Shown here: positions 19,948 to 27,509 of the stretch, piece by piece
Layout: the number at the start of each line of letters is the position of its first letter
Numbering within the stretch: the stretch's first letter is position 1
Source: Camelimonas abortus
GTDB taxonomy: Bacteria; Pseudomonadota; Alphaproteobacteria; Rhizobiales; Beijerinckiaceae
DNA length: 64,000 nucleotides
Assembly: GCF_042647165.1 (NCBI RefSeq)
Contig: NZ_JBHRUV010000046.1
Direction: 5' to 3' (one strand)
The notes under the pieces: model-generated
Databases searched by the model: none
Told to the model about the DNA's origin: nothing
The model's input: the letters and a program-made list of their open reading frames with translations, nothing else
Program-made: the position numbers and the translations under genes

Positions 19948-20286
19948 TCAGATGGCGTCCGGTCCGGTCTCGCCAGTGCGGATGCGGATCGCCTCCTCAA
20001 TGGTCGAGACGAAAATCTTGCCGTCCCCGATGCGACCGGTCTGCGCGGCGTTGCGGATCGCCTCCACGGCGCGCTCCACCTGGTCGTCGTTCAGGACGAT
20101 CTCGATTTTGACCTTCGGCAGAAAATCCACGACGTACTCGGCGCCGCGATACAGCTCCGTATGGCCTTTCTGGCGTCCGAAACCCTTGGCCTCGATGACG
20201 GTGATGCCCTGCAGGCCGATGTCCTGCAGCGCCTCCTTCACTTCATCGAGCTTGAAAGGCTTGATGATCGCCTCGATCTTTTTCAT
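19948..20286 (-). CDS. glnB: Nitrogen regulatory protein P-II
   Basis: PII is a small trimeric sensor of 2-oxoglutarate, ATP/ADP and, by uridylylation, glutamine; it controls GlnE, NtrB and other targets. The 112-residue product begins MKKIEAIIKPFKLDEVKEAL. The T loop GFGRQKGHTELYRGAEY carries the uridylylated Tyr51. The C-terminal signature TGRIGDGKIFVSTIEEAIRI is intact. The ATG follows a strong GGAGGAG. Being joined to glnA favours glnB over glnK. The upstream region has a sigma54-like element and inverted repeats. Confidence 0.97.
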   Translation of the reverse strand: MKKIEAIIKPFKLDEVKEALQDIGLQGITVIEAKGFGRQKGHTELYRGAEYVVDFLPKVKIEIVLNDDQVERAVEAIRNAAQTGRIGDGKIFVSTIEEAIRIRTGETGPDAI

Positions 20287-20328
20287 GAGCCGCGCTCCTC
20301 CGCACCGGGTTCGGGCCGCAAAATCAAG

Positions 20329-20344
20329 TGCGGTGTTTATGCCT
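20329..20344 (-). promoter_or_regulatory. Possible sigma54 promoter of glnBA
   Basis: On the minus strand AGGCATAAACACCGCA has the invariant GG and GC of a sigma54 promoter at the correct spacing (consensus TGGCAC-N5-TTGCA); 7 of 11 defined positions match. It would give a leader of about 30 bases before glnB. glnBA operons in related bacteria are under NtrC/sigma54 control, which supports the reading, but I do not find a good NtrC box. Confidence 0.35.
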
Positions 20345-20414
20345 TGCAGGTTGGGGGAATGAAACCGGCTTGTTGCCGCCCACCCCCCTTTGGCGCCGCT
20401 TTAGTGGGCGTTTC

Positions 20415-20433
20415 ATGATTAAAAAATAATCAT
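20415..20433. repeat. AT-rich palindrome upstream of glnB
   Basis: ATGATTA-AAAAA-TAATCAT, a perfect 7-bp inverted repeat with a 5-bp spacer, about 130 bp before the glnB start and about 100 bp before the candidate start of transcription. It is exceptional base composition for this window and looks like a protein-binding site. The protein is unknown. Confidence 0.5.
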
Positions 20434-20678
20434 TACCGTCGCCCGCCATCCCCGTTTCTCACCGGCAAGCCGCGGGATTTCCGACAGGGGCGCGCCCGGG
20501 CGTTTCCGGCGCTCCGGTGACGTATTTTGATGCGCCGGCGCGGCGAAAATGGCGTTTCGGGGACAATAAATCGCGTTTCAGGGGGCATGCGCGGCGCAAA
20601 AAGGCGGAATATCATTCCGGCCGCAACGTTTCGCCGCAGGCGCGGAGCGCGGGCTGCGGCGCCCGGGGGGAGCGATCC

Positions 20679-22301
20679 ATGCCGCAAAGGCAGGCTCATG
20701 ATCATCAGGCGACGCCCGCCGCCGCGGCGGCGGGCCTGCAGCTGCTGCGCGCGGCGCAGATGGCCGAGGCGGACCGCACGGCCATGGCGCGCGGCGCAGA
20801 GGGATATGCGCTGATGCTGCGGGCCGGGCGGGCGGTGGCGCGCGAGGCCCAGGCCATGCTGCGCGCCGCCGGCGGCGGCCGGCGGCGGGTGCTGGCCGCC
20901 TGCGGAACGGGCGGCAACGGCGGCGACGGCTATGTCGCAGCCCGGCTGCTGCGCGAGGCGGGGTTCCAGGCCAGCGTCTGGGCCCCGTTCGGCCCGCCCA
21001 AACGCGGCGACGCCGCCCAGGCCGCCGCCGGCTGGGGCGGGCCGGTGGCGGAGGCCCCTCCGCAGCCGGGGGCGTTTGACCTCGTCATCGACGCGCTGTT
21101 CGGCGCCGGTCTCGACCGGCCGCTGGCCGGCGCCGCGCTGGAGGCGGCGCGGCTGCTGGACCGCCTCGGCGCGCCCGTGCTCGCCGTTGACGTGCCCAGC
21201 GGCCTCAACGCCGACACCGGCCAGCCCATGGGCCACGCGGTCGCCGCCAGCGCCACCGTGACCTTCGCCGCGCTGAAGCCGGGCCACCTGCTGCTGCCAG
21301 GCCGCAGCCTGTGCGGCCCGGTGACGCTCGCCGACATCGGCATCGGCGCGCAGATCATCGCCGACGTGGGCGAGACGCTTTACGCCAACGGGCCGGAGCT
21401 GTGGCTGCCGCGGTTTCCGCGCCTGTCGCTGGAGGCGCACAAGTACCGGCGCGGCCATGTGCTGTGCTGTTCCGGCCCGGCCCTGGCCACCGGCGCCATC
21501 CGCCTCTCGGCGCGGGCGGCGCTGCGCGCGGGGGCGGGGCTGGTCACCGTCGCCGCCGGCGCCGAAGCCTGCCGCGTGCACGCCGCCCATCTGACGGCGG
21601 TGATGATCCGTGAGGCGGAGGACGCCGCCGCCTTCGCCGCGCTGCTCGACGATCCGCGCTTCAACGCCGTGGTCATCGGCCCTGGCGGCGGTCCGGGTCC
21701 CGGGCTGGTCGCGCGCATCGCCGCGGCGGCGAAGCGGCGCCGCGCCATGGTGATCGACGCCGACGGCCTCACCAGCTTCGCCGGGCGGCCGGACTATCTG
21801 GCCCGCACCCTCGCGCCGGACGGCGCTCCGGCCCCGGCGGTGCTCACGCCCCATGACGGCGAGTTCGCGCGTGTGTTCGCCGGCGTGGAGGCGGTGGAGG
21901 AGGCGCCGTCCAAATACGGGCGGGCGGTGGCGGCGGCGGCCTGCACCGGCGCCGTGGTGACGCTGAAGGGGGCGGACACGGTGATCGCCGCGCCCGACGG
22001 CCGCGCCGTGATCAACCACAACGCGCCGCCCTGGCTGGGCACCGCCGGGGCGGGGGACGTGCTGGCCGGCGTCATCGCCGGGCTGGTGGCCCAGGGCATG
22101 CCGCCCTTCGAGGCCGCCTGCGCCGGCGTGTGGATCCATGGCGAGGCGGCGGCCGCCTGCGGGCCGGGCCTGATCGCCGAAGATCTTCCGGAGGCGGTTC
22201 CCGCCGTGCTGGCGCGCCTGCATGAGGCGTCCGGCTTCGTCCGCCAGCCCGCCTTCCGCCGCGATCCGCCGGGCGTGTGGCCGCAGGCCGGCCCTGGCTG
22301 A
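20679..22301 (+). CDS. nnr: Bifunctional NAD(P)H-hydrate epimerase / ADP-dependent (S)-NAD(P)H-hydrate dehydratase
   Basis: This enzyme repairs hydrated NADH and NADPH: one domain interconverts the R and S hydrates, the other removes water from the S form using ADP. The 540-residue product has the epimerase domain first (about residues 15-225: CGTGGNGGDGYVAARLL, AFDLVIDALFGAGLDRPL, VLAVDVPSGLNADTGQ). The ribokinase-like dehydratase domain follows (HKYRRGHVLCCSGP, NAVVIGPGGGPGPG, LTPHDGEFARVF, APPWLGTAGAGDVLAGVIAG). Start at the ATG preceded by GGGGGGAG; the longer upstream frame has no support. Domain order and length are standard. It is divergent from glnB. Confidence 0.94.
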   Translation: MPQRQAHDHQATPAAAAAGLQLLRAAQMAEADRTAMARGAEGYALMLRAGRAVAREAQAMLRAAGGGRRRVLAACGTGGNGGDGYVAARLLREAGFQASVWAPFGPPKRGDAAQAAAGWGGPVAEAPPQPGAFDLVIDALFGAGLDRPLAGAALEAARLLDRLGAPVLAVDVPSGLNADTGQPMGHAVAASATVTFAALKPGHLLLPGRSLCGPVTLADIGIGAQIIADVGETLYANGPELWLPRFPRLSLEAHKYRRGHVLCCSGPALATGAIRLSARAALRAGAGLVTVAAGAEACRVHAAHLTAVMIREAEDAAAFAALLDDPRFNAVVIGPGGGPGPGLVARIAAAAKRRRAMVIDADGLTSFAGRPDYLARTLAPDGAPAPAVLTPHDGEFARVFAGVEAVEEAPSKYGRAVAAAACTGAVVTLKGADTVIAAPDGRAVINHNAPPWLGTAGAGDVLAGVIAGLVAQGMPPFEAACAGVWIHGEAAAACGPGLIAEDLPEAVPAVLARLHEASGFVRQPAFRRDPPGVWPQAGPG

Positions 22302-22516
22302 GGCCGGCGCCGGACCATGGCTGGAGGCGGCTCCCCGGGAGCGGGTCGCCCCGGGCGGGCGCCGGACGCCGCCGGCGCGGCCGCCGGGGTGGTTCCCGGG
22401 GCGGTTTGGCGGTATTCTGGAGCAAACGCCGCTCTGCGGTGCCCGCGCCCGCGGGGACGCCGCCGCCGGCGGCGCGTCCGCCGGCCGGTCATTTTCTTTC
22501 AGTCCGGGAGCAGGAC

Positions 22517-22828
22517 ATGTCCGCCACAACCAGAATCTGCGCCGCCGCGCTGGCCGCGGGCCTGACGGCGGCCGTCGCCGCTGCGGCGGTCGCCCAGGAG
22601 ATCAGGATGCCGGAATGGCAGGCGCCCGAGCTGGACGCCGGCGCCGGCAAGGGCCGCCAGACGGGCGCGAAACCGGCCGGCGCCTCCGGCAGGCTCGACG
22701 CCCCGATGCGCAAGATCGACCGCAGCGAGATCGACATGACCGGCGTCGGCCGCGAGGTGCGCAACTTCGGCAGCGGCGTGCGGCCGATGATGAACGGCGG
22801 CGCTGTGGGCGTCGGCGGCGGCTTCTGA
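22517..22828 (+). CDS. Small secreted protein of unknown function
   Basis: A 103-residue product that I do not recognise. Residues 1-26 form a clear Sec signal peptide with an Ala-rich core (LAAGLTAAVAAAAVA) and a likely cut after AVA. The mature part is short, with no cysteine, and contains IRMPEWQAPELDAG, a basic stretch, PMRKIDRSEIDMTG and a Gly-rich end. The start follows GGGAGCAGGAC, a good ribosome binding site, which together with the signal peptide argues that it is real. It is convergent with the multicopper-oxidase-like gene 58 bp downstream. No function should be assigned. Confidence 0.65.
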   Translation: MSATTRICAAALAAGLTAAVAAAAVAQEIRMPEWQAPELDAGAGKGRQTGAKPAGASGRLDAPMRKIDRSEIDMTGVGREVRNFGSGVRPMMNGGAVGVGGGF

Positions 22829-22886
22829 CGCCTCCCGCGCCGGCAGCCCCTGCGGGGCCTGTCCGTCCGGGCGCCGCTCCGGACGC

Positions 22887-24362
22887 TTACGCCGTCACCT
22901 CGAACCAGGCGGCCATGCCGCCGTCGAGCCGTTCGGCCGCCGCCGCGCCGACCAGCCACCTGCCGGGCTCGCCGGCCGGAAAGGCGAGCTGCGTCACCCG
23001 GCCCGGCGGCGCCGTGACCACGTCCAGCCAGTAGGGCGACCAGCCGTCGTCGAGCGCGTGCAGGCGCCGGGCGTGGTGGCCGTGCAGGTGCAGCGGCTGG
23101 GCGAGGGCGGTGTCGTTCTGCACCTCCAGCACCACCGTCTGGCCTGACTTCACCCGGAACAGCGGCGCGCCGGCGTGCTCCGGCCATGACTTGCCGTTGA
23201 TGGTCCACACCCGCGCCGGATCCGCGCCGGCGCCGCCGCCGAGCACGAGGCGGCGGCGCTGCGCCTGTTCCAGCGGCATGTCGTCGGGCAGTCCCTGTGG
23301 CGGCAGCGGCTGCAGCGGCGGCTGCGGCGCCGCCGGCGCGCCTTCGCCGCGGACGGTCAGCACCGGCAGCCCGTCGCCGAGGGCGATGAGCAGCGCGCCC
23401 TCCGCCCCGTCCTCCGGCGGGGCGTCGACGATGAGATCGAAACGGCCGCCGGGCGGCATGGCCAGCTGGTCGCTGGCCGGGCGGAACGGCTCGCACGGGC
23501 GCCCGTCCACCGCCATCACATGGGCCTCCAGCCCCTGGAGCTTCAGCGGCAGCGGCCGGGCGTTGGCGGCGTTGAGGATCCGCAGGCGCGCCCGCGCGCC
23601 GGGGCGCAGCGCCAGCGCCTGCGGCGGCGGCGCTGCGTTCACCGTCAGCCAGTTGCCGAACCGGCCAGGGCCGGCGCGGCTGGCGGCGTCGTCCGAATCT
23701 GCGGCGATGGCGTCCGAATCGTCCAGCAGCCAGTCGTCGATCACCACCGCCACGTCCGCCGCCACTGGCGGCGGCGCCGGCTCGTCGACGACGAGCATGC
23801 CGTAAAGCCCGCGCTCTGTCTGGCGCGACACCCGGCCGATGACCATTGGGCGATACCAGAACACGCCGGCGTGGCGGGCCGTGAAGCTGATGTCGGCGCG
23901 TTCGCCGGGGGCGACCGCCGGCCCAGTGAGGCCGGCGACGCCGTCAAGCGCGTTGGGCGCGCCGGCGCCGTGAAAATGCAGCGACAGCGGCTCGTCGAGG
24001 CCGTTCTCCAGCGTCAGCGCGAGGGTCTCGCCCTGGCGCAGGCGCAGCAGCGGGCCGGGCAGGACGCCGTTGAAGGCGAGCGCCCGCGTCTCCGCCCCCC
24101 GCAGCCGGACTGCGGCCGGCGCGGCGCGCAGGGTGAAGGCGCGCGGCTGCGGCGCCGCCCCGGCCCCCGGCGGCTGCTCNGGCGGCCGTCGGCAGCGCGA
24201 CCAGGGCGACGGNTCCGGCGCGGGCGCGTCGCCGGCGCGGGCGGCCGCCGGCAGCGCGACCAGGGCGACGGCGAGGCCGCCGAGCAGCCGCCGCCGTTGC
24301 GGCGAAAACGCCGGATCGGCGGCGCAGGCGGTTGCGGCGGGGCGGTTGCGGACGTCGGTCAC
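22887..24362 (-). CDS. Multicopper oxidase fold protein, copper ligands largely lost, Tat-exported
   Basis: A roughly 491-residue cupredoxin-repeat protein of the multicopper oxidase/SufI family. It starts at GTG after GGGAGA; the N-terminus carries a Tat-type signal, SPQRRRLLGGLAVALVALPA. The first His pair is kept (LHFHGAG) and the third nearly so (PLHLHGHH). The second is lost (FWYRPMVIG where FWYHSH is usual), and the final HCHxxxH ligand segment is replaced by GAAAAERLDGGM. Without these the trinuclear and type 1 copper sites cannot form in the normal way, so oxidase activity is doubtful; a structural role like that of FtsP/SufI is possible. Two N bases (24180 and 24213) and a duplicated 32-bp stretch lie in the part just after the signal peptide, so residues there are unreliable. 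Confidence 0.8.
   Translation of the reverse strand: MTDVRNRPAATACAADPAFSPQRRRLLGGLAVALVALPAAARAGDAPAPXPSPWSRCRRPXEQPPGAGAAPQPRAFTLRAAPAAVRLRGAETRALAFNGVLPGPLLRLRQGETLALTLENGLDEPLSLHFHGAGAPNALDGVAGLTGPAVAPGERADISFTARHAGVFWYRPMVIGRVSRQTERGLYGMLVVDEPAPPPVAADVAVVIDDWLLDDSDAIAADSDDAASRAGPGRFGNWLTVNAAPPPQALALRPGARARLRILNAANARPLPLKLQGLEAHVMAVDGRPCEPFRPASDQLAMPPGGRFDLIVDAPPEDGAEGALLIALGDGLPVLTVRGEGAPAAPQPPLQPLPPQGLPDDMPLEQAQRRRLVLGGGAGADPARVWTINGKSWPEHAGAPLFRVKSGQTVVLEVQNDTALAQPLHLHGHHARRLHALDDGWSPYWLDVVTAPPGRVTQLAFPAGEPGRWLVGAAAAERLDGGMAAWFEVTA
24181..24271. repeat. 32-bp near-identical direct repeat, first copy bounded by N bases
   Basis: 24181-24212 and 24240-24271 are identical except for one base (T at 24189, C at 24248). 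The first copy is flanked exactly by single N characters at 24180 and 24213. The copies are 59 bp apart and so fall in different reading frames of the surrounding gene. An unmerged contig join or failed gap filling is the likely cause. Confidence 0.85.
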
Positions 24363-24563
24363 GGCGATTCTCCCGGTTGCGACGGGGAGGGGAACAGGCC
24401 GGAGCGGCGTTGACAACCGTCCGGCGCTGGAAAAAGAAAAGGCGCGCCGCGCACGATGGTTCACATTGCGCCTGATGTGCATTACAGAGCCTTGCGTCGG
24501 GCGCCAGCCGTCTCCAGGGCCCGGCGCGCAGGTTTTTTTTGGTGCGTTATTCGTGGCGCGTGA

Positions 24564-24569
24564 TATAGA
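24564..24569 (+). promoter_or_regulatory. Possible -10 box of the tRNA-Leu gene
   Basis: TATAGA, 44 bp before the tRNA start, within TGATATAGAG. A matching -35 box at normal spacing is not convincing. A run of eight T at 24533-24540 lies just upstream and may mark the end of another transcript or simply bend the DNA. Confidence 0.3.
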
Positions 24570-24613
24570 GCCGCGACCTCGGCCTGAGAGGGCGCGGCCT
24601 GATCGCGTTTCGG

Positions 24614-24698
24614 GCGGGCGTGGCGGAACTGGTAGACGCGCTGGATTTAGGTTCCAGTGACTAGCCTCGTGGGGGTTCGAGTCCCTCCGCCCGCACCA
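24614..24698 (+). tRNA. tRNA-Leu, anticodon TAG
   Basis: 85 bases including an encoded CCA. The acceptor stem pairs GCGGGCG with CGCCCGC, the discriminator is A, and the D arm contains the leucine-type GGTAGACGCGC. The anticodon arm is CTGGA-TTTAGGT-TCCAG (anticodon TAG, reading CUA and related codons). There is a long variable arm (class II) and a T arm GGGGGTTCGAGTCCCTC. It lies 147 bp before tig. Confidence 0.97.
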
Positions 24699-24845
24699 GT
24701 TTCACTGGCCTCGCCGGATGCGTCCGGCGCAGCGCCCCGGACGGATGCAGGCCGCTCCGGACCGCGACAGCGGCGCCGGGGCGCCCTGACCTTTCAACAG
24801 GCCGGCTTTCGTCCCATGAGACCGGCAGGACAGCAGAGTTAAGAA

Positions 24846-26207
24846 ATGCAGGCGACCGAAACCAATTCTGAAGGGCTGAAGCGCGAATTCAAGGTGGTCG
24901 TGCCCGCGTCCGAGCTGGAGGCCCGGCTTGTCAGCGAGCTCAATGAGCTGAAGGGCAAGGTTCGCCTCAACGGCTTCCGCCCCGGCAAGGTGCCGATGGT
25001 CCACATGCGTCGCGCCTATGGTCGCCAGGTGATGGCCGACATCGTCCAGAACGCGGTGAACGAGGCGAACCAGAAGATCGTCTCCGACAACAGCCTGCGT
25101 CTGGCCATGGAGCCGAAGATCACCCTGCCGGAGGCGCGCGAGGAGATCGACGCCGTCATCGAGGGCAAGGGCGACCTCGTCTTCACCGTCAACTTCGAGG
25201 TGCTGCCCAGCTTCGAGCTGGCCGACATTTCCGGCGTGGAGCTGGAGCGTGAGGTGGCCGAGGTCACCGACGCCGAGCTGGACGAGGCGCTGGAGCGCAT
25301 GGCGAAGCAGAACCGTCCGTTCACGCCGCGCGCCGGGGACGAGGCCGCCCAGGAGGGCGACCGCGTCGTCATCGACTTCGTCGGCAAGATCGACGGCGAG
25401 GCGTTCCCGGGCGGTTCGGGCGAGGGCGTGCCGGTTGAGATCGGCTCCGGCAATTTCATCCCCGGCTTCGAGGAGCAGCTCGTCGGCGTGAAGGCCGGCG
25501 AAGAGAAGGTCGTCACCGCCACCTTCCCGGAGGACTACCAGGCCGCCCACCTGGCCGGCAAGACCGCCCAGTTCGAGGTGACGGTGAAGTCGGTTGAGGC
25601 CGGCGGCGAGGCGCTGGTCAACGACGATCTCGCCAGGACCTTCGGCATGGAGAACCTGGAGGCGCTGCGCAACGCGCTGCGCGAGCGCATCAGCGCCGAC
25701 TACGCCGCCCAGTCGCGCCGCAAGGTGAAGCGCCGCCTGCTTGACGCGCTCGACGGCCTCTACAGCTTCGCGCTGCCGCCGACCCTGGTCGAGCAGGAGT
25801 TCGAGGGCGTGTGGCGCAGCGTCACCGCCGAGATGGCCCAGGCGGGCCGCACCTTCGCCGACGAGGACACCACGGAGGAGAAGGCGCGCGAGGAATACCG
25901 CGCCATCGCCGAACGCCGCGTGCGCCTTGGCCTGGTGCTGGCCGAGGCCGGCGAGAAGGCCGGCGTCACCGTCACCGAGGACGAGCTGACCCGCGCCCTC
26001 ATCGAGCGCGCCCGGCAGTTCCCGGGCCAGGAAAAGATGGTGTGGGAGTTCTACCAGAAGAACCCGCAGGCCCTGGCCGAGCTGCGCGCGCCGATCTTCG
26101 AGGAGAAGGTCGTCGATCACCTGCTGTCGCAGGCCAAGGTTGTGGACAAGGTCGTCTCGAAGGAAGAGCTGTTCCGCGAGGACGAGGACGAATCCGCGAA
26201 GGACTGA
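24846..26207 (+). CDS. tig: Trigger factor
   Basis: The ribosome-bound chaperone and prolyl isomerase that meets nascent chains at the exit tunnel. The 453-residue product has the ribosome-binding N-domain with the signature GFRPGKVPM (residues 40-48; FRxGKxP is the L23-contacting loop). The FKBP-type isomerase domain is at about 155-245 (GDRVVIDFVGKIDGEAFPGG, FIPGFEEQLVGVKAGEE), and the helical C-domain starts from about 250. The tail after residue 430 is acidic. It is the first gene of the tig-clpP-clpX-lon series and is followed by its own terminator. Confidence 0.97.
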   Translation: MQATETNSEGLKREFKVVVPASELEARLVSELNELKGKVRLNGFRPGKVPMVHMRRAYGRQVMADIVQNAVNEANQKIVSDNSLRLAMEPKITLPEAREEIDAVIEGKGDLVFTVNFEVLPSFELADISGVELEREVAEVTDAELDEALERMAKQNRPFTPRAGDEAAQEGDRVVIDFVGKIDGEAFPGGSGEGVPVEIGSGNFIPGFEEQLVGVKAGEEKVVTATFPEDYQAAHLAGKTAQFEVTVKSVEAGGEALVNDDLARTFGMENLEALRNALRERISADYAAQSRRKVKRRLLDALDGLYSFALPPTLVEQEFEGVWRSVTAEMAQAGRTFADEDTTEEKAREEYRAIAERRVRLGLVLAEAGEKAGVTVTEDELTRALIERARQFPGQEKMVWEFYQKNPQALAELRAPIFEEKVVDHLLSQAKVVDKVVSKEELFREDEDESAKD

Positions 26208-26246
26208 GCCGCCCGCCGCAGGCGGCGCTGGACCGCGTTTCGGGGT

Positions 26247-26275
26247 CAGGGGGCCGCGGCTCCCTGGCCTTTTTC
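26247..26275 (+). terminator. Rho-independent terminator of tig
   Basis: CAGGGGGCC (26247-26255) pairs with GGCTCCCTG (26258-26266) with one G-T pair; the stem is followed by GCCTTTTTC. About 40 bases after the tig stop. Confidence 0.8.
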
Positions 26276-26348
26276 ATTTTCGGCTCCCGGCGGGGGCGCC
26301 CTTGCGAAGCGGCCGGGGAGCGCATACGTGGCGCAAGCAGGCGTTAAC

Positions 26349-26363
26349 CGGTCGCGACGACCG
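26349..26363. repeat. Intergenic inverted repeat, copy 1 (before clpP)
   Basis: CGGTCG-CGA-CGACCG, 6-bp arms around CGA, about 290 bp before clpP. The identical 15 bases occur at 31794-31808 before the HU gene, and the 13-base core also at 48732-48744. Confidence 0.7.
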
Positions 26364-26654
26364 CTGCCTTCCGGCCCACGGAAGGGGTTGCAACGGCGCC
26401 GGGGCCGGGGAACATTCCCCCAACCGTCTTGCGGATGCTGATTCTGGCCGCGCGCCGGCGGTGGCTCCCGTCGCCGCGGCGGCCGGCCAGGGCGCGGGGC
26501 GCGGCCCGTGAGGCGGTTCTGGAGGCGGCCCGCGAGCTGCCGGAAGACGGCGAGGGGCGGCCGCGATGTCCGGACGGCGCCAGCTGTCCGGAGACCGGCG
26601 CGGTCCGGATCACATGAGACCGCACGCGCGTGCGGCGAGGTGGAGAGACAGACG

Positions 26655-27278
26655 ATGAGAGATCCGTTGGACGTTTACGCCAACACGCTGGTGCCGATGG
26701 TCATCGAGACGTCCAACCGCGGCGAGCGGGCGTTCGACATCTATTCGCGCCTGCTGCGTGAACGGATCATCTTCCTCACCGGCCCGGTCGAGGATTACTC
26801 CGCTTCGCTGGTGGTGGCGCAGCTGCTGTTCCTCGAGGCCGAGAACCCGAAGAAAGAGATCTCGTTCTACATCAACTCGCCGGGCGGCGTGGTGACCTCC
26901 GGCCTGTCGATCTACGACACCATGCAGTTCATCCGCTGCCCGGTGTCGACCCTGGTGATCGGCCAGGCGGCCTCCATGGGCTCGCTGCTGCTGGCGGCGG
27001 GCGAGAAGGGCCAGCGCTTCGCCCTGCCCAACGCCCGCATCATGGTGCACCAGCCTTCGGGCGGCTTCCAGGGCCAGGCCACGGACATCCTCATCCATGC
27101 CCGCGAGATCGAGGCGCTGAAGCGCCGCCTCAACGAGATCTACGTGAAGCACACCGGGCAGTCGCTGGAGGCCATCGAGGCCGCCCTCGAGCGCGACAAC
27201 TTCATGACCGCCGAGGCGGCGAAAGAGTTCGGGCTCATTGACCAGGTGTTCGAGAAGCGGCCCGAACCCGCCTCCTGA
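26655..27278 (+). CDS. clpP: ATP-dependent Clp protease proteolytic subunit
   Basis: The tetradecameric serine peptidase that degrades substrates unfolded by ClpX or ClpA. The 207-residue product has the catalytic triad Ser107 (GQAASMGSLLL), His132 (MVHQPSGG) and Asp181 (ERDNFMTAEEAK-like region), each offset by four from E. coli numbering. The start is MRDPLDVYANTLVPMVIETS, behind GGTGGAGAG; the longer in-frame extension upstream is GC-rich noise. Any propeptide is very short. It is followed by clpX after 231 bp. Confidence 0.97.
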   Translation: MRDPLDVYANTLVPMVIETSNRGERAFDIYSRLLRERIIFLTGPVEDYSASLVVAQLLFLEAENPKKEISFYINSPGGVVTSGLSIYDTMQFIRCPVSTLVIGQAASMGSLLLAAGEKGQRFALPNARIMVHQPSGGFQGQATDILIHAREIEALKRRLNEIYVKHTGQSLEAIEAALERDNFMTAEAAKEFGLIDQVFEKRPEPAS

Positions 27279-27509
27279 GCGCGCGTTGCGTTTCAGGGAC
27301 ATAATTGACGCCCCAGGTCGCTGCATGGTTGGCTTGCGGCGTAATGAAGCGTTGGCGCGCCTTACGTGCGCCACGTTAACCGTGTTGTTACGCGTCAGGC
27401 CGGAGACTGGAGCCGCCGCCTTCCAGGGCGCGGAATCCCGGCAGGCCGGCGTTATCTGGAAAGCAGACCGCCCGGGCCCGGCATCGCGCGGTCATAGTGG
27501 AGACGGACC

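Larger units (their letters stand above)
20287..20678. other. Divergent intergenic region between glnB and nnr
   Basis: 392 bp, less GC-rich than the rest, with no gene. On the glnB side it holds the GGAGGAG ribosome binding site (about 20295-20301), a possible sigma54 promoter, an inverted repeat CGCCCAC/GTGGGCG (20377-20383 and 20404-20410), and an AT-rich palindrome ATGATTA-N5-TAATCAT (20415-20433). On the nnr side I see only the ribosome binding site GGGGGGAG (about 20664-20672) and no convincing promoter. Confidence 0.6.
26208..26654. other. 447-bp intergenic region between tig and clpP
   Basis: Holds the tig terminator, one copy of the CGGTCGCGACGACCG repeat at 26349-26363, and a perfect palindrome GGGGAACATTCCCC at 26407-26420. 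The clpP ribosome binding site GGTGGAGAG is at about 26639-26647. I find no clear sigma32 or sigma70 promoter. No gene; the frames here are Arg-rich and featureless. Confidence 0.6.

Noticed and set aside
20315..20335. CCGCACTTGATTTTGC on the minus strand as the sigma54 promoter of glnB
   Set aside because: The GC element is one base too far from the GCAC part and the second G of the GG pair is missing; the box at 20329-20344 has the right spacing.
27374..27391. TTAACCGTGTTGTTAC before clpX as a CtrA box
   Set aside because: The two half-sites are one base too far apart and the second is imperfect compared with TTAA-N7-TTAA.
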